Positions 1 to 9,374 of a stretch of 64,000 nt of DNA are shown one piece after another. A model generated the notes under the pieces. The model saw nothing but the letters and a program-made list of their open reading frames with translations. It was not told the origin of the DNA and searched no databases. How positions within the stretch are numbered: position 1 is the first letter of the stretch; each line of letters begins with the position of its first letter. A program made the position numbers and the translations under genes. Source of the DNA: Sphingopyxis sp. JAI128 (GTDB taxonomy: Bacteria > Pseudomonadota > Alphaproteobacteria > Sphingomonadales > Sphingomonadaceae). The stretch spans positions 558,001 to 622,000 of the forward strand of contig NZ_JACHDA010000001.1 in assembly GCF_014207235.1 (NCBI RefSeq), given 5' to 3'.

Positions 1-649
1 GATTTCGCTCGTCGGTACCGCCAGCGACGGGGCTTCGGCGCTGCGCATGGTCGATGCGCTCGCCCCCGACCTTGTCCTGTGCGACATAGCGATGCCCGAT
101 CTCAATGGGCTGGACGTTGCTGCAGCGATCGAATCGCTTGAAAACCCGCCGGCGGTCATCTTCGTCACCGCCTTCGACCGTTATGCCGTCGCCGCGTTCG
201 ACGTCGCGGCGGTCGACTATCTGCTCAAACCCGTATCGCCCGAACGGCTCGGCCGCGCTCTTGCGCGCGTGCGCGAATGGCGCGCGGCCGATCGCGGACA
301 AACGAAACAGAAGAGCAAATGGATCGGCGAATTCTGGGTGCAGAATCGCGGCGAGATGCTTCGTATCGACGCCGCGCAGGTCGATCTGATCGAGGCAGAG
401 CGTGACTATATGCGCCTGCACGTCGGCGCGCGCAGCTGGCTGATCCATCAGACGATCAAATCATTGGAAGCGCGGATGAACCCCGACCAGTTCATGCGCA
501 TCCACCGGTCGAAAATGGTCCGCCGCGACGGCATCGTCGGCCTCAAACATCATGGCGACGGCGCGTGGAGCGTCGATCTGGGCGAAGGCGGCGTGCATCG
601 CATCGGCCGCACTTATCTGCATGACGTCAAGGCGATCATGCACGAATGA
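1..649 (+). CDS. LytTR-family response regulator (5' end outside window)
   Basis: This is the C-terminal part of a LytR/AlgR-type response regulator. The reading frame is open from base 2, upstream of the first internal ATG at 47, so the start lies before the window. The receiver domain shows the phospho-acceptor Asp in LVLCDIAMPDLNG, the conserved Thr in FVTAFD and the Lys in YLLKPVSPERL. A LytTR DNA-binding domain follows, with the typical FMRIHRSKMVRR core and the IGRTYLHDVKAI end. In this family the regulator is phosphorylated by a HisKA_7TM or LytS-like kinase and binds direct repeats at promoters; the partner kinase is probably encoded just upstream. The target genes cannot be told from the sequence. 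Confidence 0.9.
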   Translation, partial: ISLVGTASDGASALRMVDALAPDLVLCDIAMPDLNGLDVAAAIESLENPPAVIFVTAFDRYAVAAFDVAAVDYLLKPVSPERLGRALARVREWRAADRGQTKQKSKWIGEFWVQNRGEMLRIDAAQVDLIEAERDYMRLHVGARSWLIHQTIKSLEARMNPDQFMRIHRSKMVRRDGIVGLKHHGDGAWSVDLGEGGVHRIGRTYLHDVKAIMHE

Positions 650-655
650 ACGGAC

Positions 656-687
656 AAAGGTGGCCATGCCGGGGCATGACCACCTTT
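656..687. terminator. Strong hairpin between convergent genes, probable bidirectional terminator
   Basis: Two 15-base arms (656-670 and 673-687) pair with one mismatch around a 2-base loop. The hairpin starts 7 bases after the LytTR stop and lies 25 bases from the stop of the convergent UrcA gene. There is no long T-tract, so termination is inferred from position and stem strength. Confidence 0.55.
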
Positions 688-711
688 GGGAACCGAACAA
701 GGCGCCCGCCG

Positions 712-1059
712 TCAGGGAGCCGAAACGACCAGCGGGCCGCGATCGGCCAAACGGGCGTGACTGCCGTTGAACAGACTCGCAAGCCGCGTGTCGGCTTCGC
801 GGCGGGCCTCGACTTCGCAGCGCCGCGTATCGGCGCGCTCCGCAATCGTTCGGCGGCTGTTCGAACCGCAGACTTGGCGGATCGCCACCTTGACCCGGCC
901 GGTCAGCCGGTCACGGCCGCTCTCGCTGGCCAGGTTCAAATCGCCGTACCGGACGGTCACGCTCTGCTTTTCTTCGCCCGCAGCCGACGCGGCGGCGGGT
1001 GCGATGGCACCGATGGCGGCCAGCGGCGCCGCGATCAGAATGATGGAAAATTTCGCCAT
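712..1059 (-). CDS. UrcA family secreted protein
   Basis: A 115-residue exported protein. Residues 1-26 form a signal peptide (MAKFSIILIAAPLAAIGAIA followed by an A-rich cleavage region). The mature part has the UrcA-type pattern VRYGDLNLASESGRDRL, then VAIRQVCG, a conserved single Cys near the middle and a second Cys in RRCEVEA. UrcA-family proteins are common in Sphingomonadales and Caulobacterales and have no established biochemical role. The reading frame extends upstream to 1161, but ATG at 1059 is preceded by GAGAGGACT at good spacing and begins the signal peptide, so it is the likely start. Confidence 0.8.
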   Translation of the reverse strand: MAKFSIILIAAPLAAIGAIAPAAASAAGEEKQSVTVRYGDLNLASESGRDRLTGRVKVAIRQVCGSNSRRTIAERADTRRCEVEARREADTRLASLFNGSHARLADRGPLVVSAP

Positions 1060-1300
1060 GGGGGAGTCCTCTCTTGCAAAGGATGCGGGATACCGGACCC
1101 ATGGACCGGGGAGACCATCGCTCCGATATCCCGCATCGTTGGAATACCCCCTGGACGTCACGGGAATCCAACTTGGATCGATCGGGGCGAACGACCGCTC
1201 GATTGAGAGACGAAAGGCGTTGACGTATCGACGAATGGCCGAGCGGCGTTACCGATCTACGCCCTTGCAACTACCGTCCGGCCACGGCCATCATAAAGCC

Positions 1301-1786
1301 ATGGCGAGGCGTAGATATTCCGCGGCGAGTCGCGACAGGAGAGCTGCCAAGTTGATCCGTTGGCCGTTGCTGCTGCTCGCCGGGATTGGCGCAGGGCTGT
1401 TGCTGGGCGAGTTTTCCGCCGGGCAACGGACCGTCACCCATTCGGACGGGATCGCTTCTTTTTCGCGCCTCAGCGCCAATCCCGACGCGATGGTGGCGCA
1501 AGGCGAGGGCGCGCCGTCGTGCCTCGATTGTCCCGACAGCCATCGCGCCGGCCTGCGTGTGCGTGGCAGCCGCGACGACCGCATGAGCAGCGAATTTCGC
1601 GAACTGGGCGCAGTAGAACTCGATCCGCCGGCACCCGCCGATACCGACGACGGCTATCGCTATGGCGGCCGCTTCCCCGATCCCGACCCACCTGCGCGGG
1701 AAGAAATGCCGGGCGAACCCTTTTCGACCGGTCCGGACGGCCCGCCATTGGGCGAAATATCGCTCCCGCCGCCAGCAGAATTTTAG
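1301..1786 (+). CDS. Hypothetical membrane-anchored protein
   Basis: A 161-residue protein with a basic N-terminus (MARRRYSAASRDRRAAK), one transmembrane segment at about residues 20-36 (WPLLLLAGIGAGLLLGEF), and a Pro/Asp-rich hydrophilic tail of about 120 residues. A pair of close cysteines (SCLDCPDS) sits in the middle of the tail, which may be a disulfide or metal site. No family was recognised. Neither the ATG at 1301 nor the in-frame ATG at 1235 has a clear Shine-Dalgarno; 1301 is chosen because it gives a natural N-in, single-pass topology. Its stop codon overlaps the stop of the convergent gene at 1783. Confidence 0.5.
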   Translation: MARRRYSAASRDRRAAKLIRWPLLLLAGIGAGLLLGEFSAGQRTVTHSDGIASFSRLSANPDAMVAQGEGAPSCLDCPDSHRAGLRVRGSRDDRMSSEFRELGAVELDPPAPADTDDGYRYGGRFPDPDPPAREEMPGEPFSTGPDGPPLGEISLPPPAEF

Positions 1787-2196
1787 CGCGGCGGCGTCGC
1801 GGGCTGAGCGCAGCGCGTCGCGTCGCCGGCTTTGCAGGCGGCGACATCGGCCTCCCATTTCAACCGTTCCTCCGCCGACATGGCGGCGACCCGGGCCTTT
1901 TCCGCCTCATAGGCTGCGGTTTCGTCGGCAAACACGGCTTGGTCATGCGCGACCTGCTGTTTCGCCGCCGACACTTCCTGTTCATAGGTCGTCGTTTCGG
2001 CCTTGGCCTGCGCCGCCTGCGCTGCGTTCAAGCGCGCTGTATTCGCCCGCTCTTCCGCCGTCGTGCCGTCGGGCAGCTTCTTGTCCGCAGGCGCAGCCTC
2101 GACGACCGCGGTGTCGGTGGGCTGCTGGAAGGCCGCGGCCTGTCCGTTCGCCAGTAGCGCGCAGGCGGCGATGGCCGCGAATATCGTCCTCGTCAT
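1783..2196 (-). CDS. Hypothetical secreted protein with Ala/Glu-rich coiled coil
   Basis: A 137-residue protein with a clean signal peptide (MTRTIFAAIAACALLANGQAAA). The mature part is largely helical and charged, rich in A, E, K and Q, with a probable coiled coil over residues 55-115 and an RLKWEADVAACKAGDATRC segment carrying two cysteines near the C-terminus. No enzyme motif is visible and no function can be given. It converges with the upstream membrane protein: the two stop codons share bases 1784-1785, which suggests both ends are under little pressure for a terminator. Confidence 0.6.
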   Translation of the reverse strand: MTRTIFAAIAACALLANGQAAAFQQPTDTAVVEAAPADKKLPDGTTAEERANTARLNAAQAAQAKAETTTYEQEVSAAKQQVAHDQAVFADETAAYEAEKARVAAMSAEERLKWEADVAACKAGDATRCAQPATPPR

Positions 2197-2328
2197 CGAA
2201 GTTCTCCGTCAATCAACCATGGTGCCGGTCCAACGCGCCGCCGCATATCCCGTTCCCGACCATGATTTGACCTCGTCCGGGGCAATCGCCATGCTGCACC
2301 GCCTTATCCTCTCTTATCGGCCGATCTA

Positions 2329-3864
2329 TTGCCAGCATCCGCTACCCATCCGCTCAATCGCCCGGTCTTTTTCACGCCGCTCGCGGTGCTTCTGGCCGCC
2401 GTCCTCCTCAGCCTTTGGCAGGGGAGCGCGTTCGTCGCGGTCGAAACGGCGATCAACGACTGGATCCTGCGCAGCTTTTCGCCGCTCTTCGCCTCGGCGG
2501 GGGTCGCTTTCCTCGCGCTGCTCGCGGGCATCGCGCTGTCGCCGCTCGGCGGACGCATCATCGGCGGACCGCAGGCTACTCCGATATTGAGCCGCTGGCG
2601 ATGGTTCGCGGTTACGCTTTGCACGACGATCGCGACCGGGATCCTGTTCTGGGGCGCCGCCGAACCGCTGTTCCATCTCAACGATCCGCCCGCGATGCTC
2701 GGGCTCGAACCGGGCAGCGACGCCGCCGCGACATTCGCCATGTCGACGATGTTCCTGCACTGGACGCTCACGCCTTACGCCATTTACACCGTCGCGGGCC
2801 TTGCCTTTGCCCTCGTCTATTATAACCGCCGCGAACCCTTCAGCCTGTCGTCCTTGTTCGTGCCGCTGATCGGCCAGCGCGCGCATGGCCCCGTCGGGAC
2901 GGGGATCGATATCGTCTGCCTCTACGCGCTCGTCGCGGGCATGGCCGCGTCGCTCGGTGCCGGCGTTCTCGCACTGGCCGGAGGTATCGAGGGGTTGAGC
3001 GGTCTCTCCGGCGGCGCACCGTTGCGCTGGGCGATCGCCATCGCGATCGTGGCGACGTTCGTCGTTTCGGCCGCCCTCGGCCTCCGGCGCGGCATCACCC
3101 GCCTCTCGCTCCTGAATATCTGGCTGTTCTTTGCCATCCTGCTGTTCGTGCTTGTCGCCAGCCCGGCCACCGGACGCCTCCCGATGCTGGGACTTTCCGG
3201 CCTGGGCGATTATGCCGGGACCTTCCTGCCGCGCAGTGTGGGGGCCGACGTCGATCCCGATTGGCACCGGCAATGGACGATCTTCAACTGGGGCAACTGG
3301 TTTGCGTGGGCGCCCGTGACCGCATTGTTCCTCGGCCGCCTCGCGGTCGGCTATTCGGTGCGCACCTTCATCCTGTTCAACCTCCTCCTACCAGCCTTGT
3401 TTGGCGCAATCTGGATGATCGTTATCGCCGGCACCACGATTGCGCTCGATCAGCAGTCGGGGGGCAGTCTTTATGCCGTCCTCAACAGCGTCGGCCCAGA
3501 TCCCCTGCTCTACCGGCTATTCAGTCAGCTCGGCGGCGGCAGCCCGGTACTGATGCTGCTCATCGGCGCGATCTTCCTTTCTTATGTTACCGCCGCCGAC
3601 AGCAATGTCTCGGCGATGAGCGCGCTGTCCACAAATGGCATTTCACCCGAGACGCCCGAAGCGCCGCTCGCGGTCAAGATCATCTGGGGGGTCGTGGTCG
3701 GGCTCGTCGCTACCGTACTCGTCGCGGCGTCGGGAATCGACGGGATCCGCATGATGTCGGTACTCGGTGGTTTCCCTGCACTGTTCGTTATCCTCGGCGC
3801 CGCCTTGTCGCTGGCGGTGATGGCGGTACGGGGACGGCACGAGGCCGCCCCCGCCCAATCCTGA
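2329..3864 (+). CDS. BCCT family transporter (betaine/carnitine/choline type)
   Basis: A 511-residue integral membrane protein with about 12 transmembrane segments. It shows family landmarks: GILFWGAAEPLFH in TM3, TMFLHWTLTPYAIY, and the conserved aromatic stretch WTIFNWGNWFAWAPV followed by FLGRLAVGYSVRTFI. BCCT proteins take up quaternary ammonium or related zwitterionic compounds by Na+ or H+ symport, or by exchange. The tryptophan box of glycine-betaine carriers (WTxxYWxWW) is altered here (WTIFNWGNWF), so the substrate may differ from betaine. No ATG fits; the start is the TTG at 2329 or an unrecognised codon nearby. No neighbouring osmoprotectant gene is present. Confidence 0.85.
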   Translation: MPASATHPLNRPVFFTPLAVLLAAVLLSLWQGSAFVAVETAINDWILRSFSPLFASAGVAFLALLAGIALSPLGGRIIGGPQATPILSRWRWFAVTLCTTIATGILFWGAAEPLFHLNDPPAMLGLEPGSDAAATFAMSTMFLHWTLTPYAIYTVAGLAFALVYYNRREPFSLSSLFVPLIGQRAHGPVGTGIDIVCLYALVAGMAASLGAGVLALAGGIEGLSGLSGGAPLRWAIAIAIVATFVVSAALGLRRGITRLSLLNIWLFFAILLFVLVASPATGRLPMLGLSGLGDYAGTFLPRSVGADVDPDWHRQWTIFNWGNWFAWAPVTALFLGRLAVGYSVRTFILFNLLLPALFGAIWMIVIAGTTIALDQQSGGSLYAVLNSVGPDPLLYRLFSQLGGGSPVLMLLIGAIFLSYVTAADSNVSAMSALSTNGISPETPEAPLAVKIIWGVVVGLVATVLVAASGIDGIRMMSVLGGFPALFVILGAALSLAVMAVRGRHEAAPAQS

Positions 3865-3880
3865 GAAAGGGGTCTCAGGA

Positions 3881-5956
3881 CTACCAGATTTTCGTGCGCG
3901 CTTCGGGCCTCAGATAATATTTCGCGCCTGCTTCGACGCCGAACGCCCTGTACCACGCGTCGACGTTCCGCACAGGTCCGATAATGCGCCAGCGCGCGGG
4001 ACTGTGCGGATCGCTCGCGACCTGCTGTTTGATCGAATCCTCGCGCGCCTTGTCGCGCCAGGCCTGCGCGAAGGCGAGAAAGAAGCGTTGATCCCCGGTC
4101 AGCCCGTCGATCACCGGCGCCTGCTTCCCACCCAGCGAGCGATGGTAGGCGTCGTAGGCGACTTCCAGCCCCGCGAGGTCGGCGATATTCTCACCCATCG
4201 TCAGGTCGGGGTTGATGAAGGCGCCCGGGGCGGCTTCATAGGTCGCATATTGCGCCCCGAACGCCTTTGCCTGCGCATCGAACCGGGCGGCATCCTCGGG
4301 CGTCCACCAGTCGCGCACCGCGCCTTCGGCATCGATCTTGCGCCCCTGATCGTCGAAGCCATGGGTGATCTCGTGGCCGATGACGGCACCGATCGCGCCA
4401 TAGTGTACCGCGTCATCGACACCTTCGCTGAAATAGGGCGCCTGAAGGATGCCCGCCGGGAACACGATCTTGTTTTCCAGCCCGCCGTTGTAGGCGTTCA
4501 CTTCCTGCGGGTTCATCGACCATTTCTTGCGATCGACGGGCTTGTTCAGATCGGACAGCGAATAGGCATATTCGAAGGCTGCGCTGCGCTTCACATTACC
4601 GTACAGATCGGCGGGATCGATCTGGAGCCCCGAATAGTCGCGCCATTTGTCGGGATAGCCGACCATGACGTCCATCTTCGAAAGCTTCGCCAGCGCCGCT
4701 TCCTTCGTCGCCGGCGCCATCCAGCTGTTGGCGCGAATGCGATCGCCCATCGCCAGCTTCAAATTGGCGACCAGCGTTTCCATCTTGGTCTTCGCGCTCG
4801 CCGGGAAATATTGCGTCGAATAGGTTTCGCCGACCAACTCGCCAAGGCTGCCGTCGACAAGTGTGAGCCCGCGTTTCCACCGCGGGCGGAGTTCGCCCAC
4901 CCCGCTCAGCGCCTTTGTATATTCGAAGCGGCTGTCGACGAAGGCTTTTGACAAATAGGGCGCCGCATTATGGGCGACATGGAATTGCTGCCAAAGCTTG
5001 ATCGTGTCGAGCGGCGTTTTCGCATAGAGCGCCGCGATGTCGCGGATCGCGGTATTTTCGTTGACGATGATGCGCTTTTGCGGCGCGATTCCCGCGCCGG
5101 CGAACCAGGCGCTCCAGTCGAGCCCCGGCGCATAAGCCGCGAGTTCGTCCGACGACATCGGATTGTTGATCTTGCCGATATCGCGGCGGTCGGCGATCGC
5201 CCAGCTGACCTTCGCAATCTGGGTCTCGAATGTCATAATCGCATCGGCTGCCTTTTCTGGCGCGGCGTTCCCGATCATCTTCATGGTTCGCGCGATATAG
5301 GCGCGATAGGCGTCGCGCTGCGCCTTGAAGCTGTCGTTCAGATAATAGTCGCGTTCGGGCATACCGAGCCCGCCCTGCCCCAGCCAAAGGACGTTGACCG
5401 TCGGATCGGCCGTATCGGCATAGGGTCCGCCGCCGACGATCGTCGCCCCGAAGGTCCCCTGCGTTTCGCCCATGAAGCGCGCCATGGCGCTCTTGTCCGC
5501 GATCCTCGCGACGGCATCGATATCGGCCATCAGCGGCGTCGCGCCCAAGGCCTCGACCCGCGCCTCGTCCATGAAGCTCTGGTACAGGCCGCCCACCTGG
5601 CTCGTCGCCGGGGCGCCCGCCACGAGCGCGCGCAACTGGCGCTGGGTCAGGTTATAGACGTCGTAATCGACCCCCGCCGAGGCCTGATCGGACGGAATTT
5701 CGGTGCGCGCGAACCAGCCGCCATTGGCATATTTGTCGAAATCGTCGCCCGGCTTGACCGAGGTATCGCGGGCGCCCAGATCGACGCCCCATTCGCCGAA
5801 GGTCAGGGCTTTCAGCGATCCCCCATCCTTGCCGCCCGCGCCTTCCGCTGTCCCCGCAACATAGGCTGCAGGCACATTTTCGCGCGCCAAAGCCGGCGGC
5901 GCCATGAACGTCGCGGCGATCGCGAGGCCTGCGGCCCCGCCCAGATATTTCGTCAT
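3881..5956 (-). CDS. M13 family zinc metallopeptidase (neprilysin/PepO type)
   Basis: A 691-residue endopeptidase with an N-terminal signal peptide (MTKYLGGAAGLAIAATFMAP, then ALA), so it probably acts in the periplasm or is secreted. The zinc site is intact: VIGHEITHGFDD at about residues 525-535 supplies two His ligands and the catalytic Glu, and GENIADLAGLEVAYDAY supplies the third ligand (Glu) and the conserved Asp. NAYNGGLENKIVFPAGILQ matches the substrate-binding NAYY/F-type motif of the family. The C-terminus ends in RTKIW, close to the usual terminal Trp. M13 enzymes cleave short peptides. It converges with the BCCT gene, 16 bases apart. Confidence 0.92.
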   Translation of the reverse strand: MTKYLGGAAGLAIAATFMAPPALARENVPAAYVAGTAEGAGGKDGGSLKALTFGEWGVDLGARDTSVKPGDDFDKYANGGWFARTEIPSDQASAGVDYDVYNLTQRQLRALVAGAPATSQVGGLYQSFMDEARVEALGATPLMADIDAVARIADKSAMARFMGETQGTFGATIVGGGPYADTADPTVNVLWLGQGGLGMPERDYYLNDSFKAQRDAYRAYIARTMKMIGNAAPEKAADAIMTFETQIAKVSWAIADRRDIGKINNPMSSDELAAYAPGLDWSAWFAGAGIAPQKRIIVNENTAIRDIAALYAKTPLDTIKLWQQFHVAHNAAPYLSKAFVDSRFEYTKALSGVGELRPRWKRGLTLVDGSLGELVGETYSTQYFPASAKTKMETLVANLKLAMGDRIRANSWMAPATKEAALAKLSKMDVMVGYPDKWRDYSGLQIDPADLYGNVKRSAAFEYAYSLSDLNKPVDRKKWSMNPQEVNAYNGGLENKIVFPAGILQAPYFSEGVDDAVHYGAIGAVIGHEITHGFDDQGRKIDAEGAVRDWWTPEDAARFDAQAKAFGAQYATYEAAPGAFINPDLTMGENIADLAGLEVAYDAYHRSLGGKQAPVIDGLTGDQRFFLAFAQAWRDKAREDSIKQQVASDPHSPARWRIIGPVRNVDAWYRAFGVEAGAKYYLRPEARTKIW

Positions 5957-6160
5957 TCCCCAGTCTCCTGCGGCCCCGGCGGCGTTCCACCGGCGCTGGG
6001 GCGATGTCTCCCCTTGTCCGGCTGAAGCGCCGAACGGTCAAGCGACCGGCCCGGCATTGGTCGAAGGCTTTGGGAGGTTGGTGGAAAGGGCGCCGTTGCA
6101 CCCGCTCCATTCGTTCCTATCTACCGCATGATGCTGGGTCGAAGGCCCCTTGCGCCCCAA

Positions 6161-6175
6161 GAACAAATCTGGAAC
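6161..6175. promoter_or_regulatory. Alphaproteobacterial LexA (SOS) box upstream of uvrA
   Basis: GAAC-N7-GAAC is the exact reverse complement of the GTTC-N7-GTTC direct repeat bound by LexA in alphaproteobacteria. It lies 52 bases before the uvrA ATG in the divergent gap between the M13 peptidase and uvrA. The match is seen directly; LexA binding is inferred. Confidence 0.75.
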
Positions 6176-6227
6176 ATACCTCTCCCATGAGTCTCACCCA
6201 TATTTCCCATCAGCATGGGTGTTCCCA

Positions 6228-9128
6228 ATGCTGACCCACATTAAAGTTCGCGGCGCGCGCGAACATAATCTCAAGGGCGTCGACGTCGACCTGCCGCGCG
6301 ACGCGCTGATCGTCATTACCGGGCTGTCGGGCAGCGGCAAATCGTCGCTTGCCTTCGACACCATCTATGCCGAAGGGCAAAGGCGCTACGTCGAGAGCCT
6401 GTCGGCCTATGCGCGCCAGTTTCTGGAAATGATGCAGAAGCCCGATGTCGAGCATATCGACGGCCTCTCCCCGGCGATCAGCATCGAGCAGAAGACGACA
6501 AGCCGCAACCCGCGCTCGACCGTCGCGACGGTGACGGAGATATACGATTATATGCGCCTGTTGTGGGCGCGCGTCGGCATTCCCTATTCGCCCGCGACGG
6601 GGGAGCCGATTTCGGCGCAGACGGTCAGCCAGATGGTCGACCGCGTGATGGAATTGCCCGAGGGCACGCGCGCCTATCTGCTCGCGCCGGTCGTGCGCGG
6701 CCGCAAGGGCGAGTATAAGAAGGAACTCGCGCAGTGGCAGAAGGACGGCTTCACGCGCGTCCGCATCGACGGCGAATTTTACGAGATCGGCGAAGCCCCG
6801 GCGCTCGACAAGAAATACAAGCATGACATCGAGGTCGTCGTCGACCGCGTCGCCGTGCGCGAAGGCCTGGAGACCCGGCTCGCCGACAGCTTCGAGACCG
6901 CGCTGAAACTTGCCGAAGGGCTCGCCTATATCGACCTCGCCGACGGCCCGGTGCCGGGACGCGAGGAGGAGGACACCGGCGGCGCCCAAGAACAGAAAAT
7001 GAAGGGCGCGGGCATCCCCGCCAACCGCCTTATCTTCTCCGAAAAATTCGCCTGCCCCGTCAGCGGATTCACGATCGCCGAGATCGAACCGCGATTGTTC
7101 AGCTTCAACGCGCCGCAGGGCGCATGCCCCGCGTGCGACGGCCTCGGCGAGCGGCAGGAGTTCGACCCCGACCTCGTCGTACCCAACCATGCGCTGTCCC
7201 TCAAGAAGGGCGCGATCGTGCCGTGGGCGAAATCGAACCCGCCCTCGCCCTATTATATGCAGGTGCTCGAAAGCCTCGGCAAAGCCTATGGCTTCGACCT
7301 GACGACGCCCTGGCAGGACCTGCCCGGCGAGGTCCAATTGATCATCCTCTATGGCAGCGGCGGCAAGCCCGTCGAGCTGACCTTCAAGGACGGCAAGCGC
7401 AGCTACACGACGCACAAGGCGTTCGAGGGTGTCATCGGCAACCTCAACCGCCGGATGTTGCAGACCGAGAGCGCGTGGATGCGCGAGGAGCTGGGAAAAT
7501 ACCAGACCGCGCAGCCGTGCGAGACGTGCCACGGCGCGCGGCTGCGCCCCGAACCGCTCGCGGTCAAGATCGCGGGCGAGGATATCAGCATGTCGGCGCA
7601 GCGCAGCGTCGCCGATGCCCTCCATTGGTTCAGCACGCTCGACGAGAAGCTGAACGACACGCAGCGGCAGATCGCAAAGGCGATCCTCAAGGAAATCAAC
7701 GAACGGCTCGGCTTCCTCAACAATGTCGGGCTCGATTACCTCAACCTCAATCGCACCAGCGGCACACTCAGCGGCGGCGAGAGCCAGCGCATCCGTCTCG
7801 CGAGCCAGATCGGCAGCGGCCTGTCGGGCGTGCTCTATGTCCTCGACGAACCGAGCATCGGCCTCCACCAGCGCGACAACGACCGGCTGCTCGCGACGCT
7901 GAAGCGGCTGCGCGACCTCGGCAACACGGTGATCGTCGTCGAGCATGACGAGGATGCGATCCGCCACGCCGACTATGTCGTCGATATGGGGCCCGGCGCC
8001 GGCGTCCATGGCGGCGAGATCGTCGCGCAAGGCACGCTGAAACAGGTGCTCGCGAACAAGGAGAGCCTGACCGCGGCGTACCTCACCGGCGCGAAGAAGA
8101 TCGAGGTGCCCGCGCACCGCCGCCCCGGCAACGGTTTCGATCTCGTGCTGAAGGGCGCGCGCGCGAACAACCTCAACAATGTCACCGCCAAGATCCCGCT
8201 CGGCACCTTCACCTGCGTCACCGGCCTGTCGGGCAGCGGCAAGTCGAGCCTGATCATCGACACGCTCTATGCCAGCGCGGCGCGCGTGCTCAACGGCGCG
8301 CGGATGGTCGCGGGGCCGCACGACAGCCTGAAGGGGCTCGAGCATTGCGACAAGGTGATCGACATCGACCAGTCGCCGATCGGCCGCACCCCGCGCAGCA
8401 ATCCCGCCACTTATACAGGCGCCTTCACGATCATCCGCGACTGGTTCGCCGGGCTGCCCGAAAGCCAGGCGCGCGGGTACAAGCCCGGGCGCTTCAGCTT
8501 CAACGTCAAGGGCGGACGGTGCGAGACCTGCACCGGCGACGGGCTGATCAAGATCGAGATGCACTTCCTGCCCGACGTCTATGTGACGTGCGAGACGTGC
8601 CACGGAAAACGCTACAACCGCGAAACGCTCGAGGTGAAGTTCAAGGGGATGAGCATCGCCGACGTGCTCGACATGACGGTCGAGGATGCGGCGGAGTTTT
8701 TCAAGGCGGTGCCCGCGATCCGCGACAAGATGGCGATGCTCGTCCGCGTGGGCCTTGGCTATATCAAGGTCGGGCAACAGGCGACGACGCTGTCGGGGGG
8801 CGAGGCGCAGCGGGTGAAGCTCGCCAAGGAGCTATCGCGGCGCTCGACCGGGCAGACGCTCTATATCCTCGACGAGCCGACGACGGGCCTCCATTTCGAG
8901 GATGTGCGAAAATTGCTCGAAGTGCTGCAGGCGCTGGTCGATCAGGGCAATAGCGTGATCGTGATCGAGCATAACCTCGATGTCATCAAGACCGCCGACT
9001 ATATCCTCGACCTCGGCCCCGAAGGCGGGGTGAAGGGCGGCGAGATCGTCGCCGCGGGGACCCCCGAACAGGTAGTGAAGGAAAAGCGCAGCTTCACCGG
9101 GCAATATCTGGCGCCGTTGCTGAAATAA
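6228..9128 (+). CDS. uvrA: Excinuclease ABC subunit UvrA
   Basis: A 966-residue DNA damage-recognition ATPase of nucleotide excision repair, which works with UvrB and UvrC. Both ABC modules are complete: Walker [13 protein letters not shown] (about residue 32) and [12 protein letters not shown] in the second half, ABC signatures [11 protein letters not shown] and [11 protein letters not shown], and Walker [12 protein letters not shown] and [11 protein letters not shown]. Zinc-finger cysteines are visible in the insertion (CPVSGF ... CPACDG) and in the second module (CETCTG ... CETCHG). The ATG at 6228 begins the standard [18 protein letters not shown]; the frame extends upstream to a TTG, but those residues do not look like UvrA. 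SOS control is likely from the box at 6161. Confidence 0.98.
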   Translation: MLTHIKVRGAREHNLKGVDVDLPRDALIVITGLSGSGKSSLAFDTIYAEGQRRYVESLSAYARQFLEMMQKPDVEHIDGLSPAISIEQKTTSRNPRSTVATVTEIYDYMRLLWARVGIPYSPATGEPISAQTVSQMVDRVMELPEGTRAYLLAPVVRGRKGEYKKELAQWQKDGFTRVRIDGEFYEIGEAPALDKKYKHDIEVVVDRVAVREGLETRLADSFETALKLAEGLAYIDLADGPVPGREEEDTGGAQEQKMKGAGIPANRLIFSEKFACPVSGFTIAEIEPRLFSFNAPQGACPACDGLGERQEFDPDLVVPNHALSLKKGAIVPWAKSNPPSPYYMQVLESLGKAYGFDLTTPWQDLPGEVQLIILYGSGGKPVELTFKDGKRSYTTHKAFEGVIGNLNRRMLQTESAWMREELGKYQTAQPCETCHGARLRPEPLAVKIAGEDISMSAQRSVADALHWFSTLDEKLNDTQRQIAKAILKEINERLGFLNNVGLDYLNLNRTSGTLSGGESQRIRLASQIGSGLSGVLYVLDEPSIGLHQRDNDRLLATLKRLRDLGNTVIVVEHDEDAIRHADYVVDMGPGAGVHGGEIVAQGTLKQVLANKESLTAAYLTGAKKIEVPAHRRPGNGFDLVLKGARANNLNNVTAKIPLGTFTCVTGLSGSGKSSLIIDTLYASAARVLNGARMVAGPHDSLKGLEHCDKVIDIDQSPIGRTPRSNPATYTGAFTIIRDWFAGLPESQARGYKPGRFSFNVKGGRCETCTGDGLIKIEMHFLPDVYVTCETCHGKRYNRETLEVKFKGMSIADVLDMTVEDAAEFFKAVPAIRDKMAMLVRVGLGYIKVGQQATTLSGGEAQRVKLAKELSRRSTGQTLYILDEPTTGLHFEDVRKLLEVLQALVDQGNSVIVIEHNLDVIKTADYILDLGPEGGVKGGEIVAAGTPEQVVKEKRSFTGQYLAPLLK

Positions 9129-9160
9129 GCCCCTCTCTTCAGGAAAGTGTTGGGGCTTGT
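9127..9160 (+). terminator. Possible uvrA terminator hairpin
   Basis: AAGCCCC at 9127-9133 pairs with GGGGCTT at 9152-9158, with additional weak pairing in the loop and TTGTT after the stem. It starts at the uvrA stop codon. Confidence 0.45.
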
Positions 9161-9170
9161 TCCACAGCCT

Positions 9171-9245
9171 CGTCATCCCGGACTTGATCCGGGGTCGGCG
9201 CCGAGCGCGATCATGCGCTCGCGATGCTCGGTGGCGAGGATGACG
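9171..9245. repeat. Palindromic intergenic repeat (REP-like), family A copy 1
   Basis: A ~75-bp element bounded by inverted CGTCATCC / GGATGACG. Its left arm, CATCCCGGACTTGATCCGGG, recurs at 35738-35811. The inner part differs between the copies. It sits between uvrA and the pst promoter. Confidence 0.7.
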
Positions 9246-9253
9246 TGGCCGGT

Positions 9254-9293
9254 GATGACACTTCCATGACACTCCCTGTCACAAACGCGTCAC
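9254..9293 (+). promoter_or_regulatory. PHO box cluster of the pst operon
   Basis: CTGTCACAAACGCGTCAC (9276-9293) matches the PhoB consensus of two CTGTCAT-type half-sites 11 bp apart. Two more degenerate half-sites (ATGACAC at 9255 and 9266) continue the same 11-bp period upstream. The cluster ends 81 bases before the pstS start. PhoB, encoded at the end of this operon, is the expected activator under phosphate limitation. Confidence 0.75.
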
Positions 9294-9374
9294 ACAAAAC
9301 CCCCATTGGCGGCTCAGCGAGTCGCCGCGGGGGTGGCGGCTTGGTTCGGTAACGACCCCCGACAGGATTACCCC

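Noticed and set aside
6210-8777. An 855-codon open frame on the minus strand antisense to uvrA
   Set aside because: High-GC shadow of uvrA; its translation is rich in D, R, A and V with no known fold, and the sense frame is certainly UvrA.
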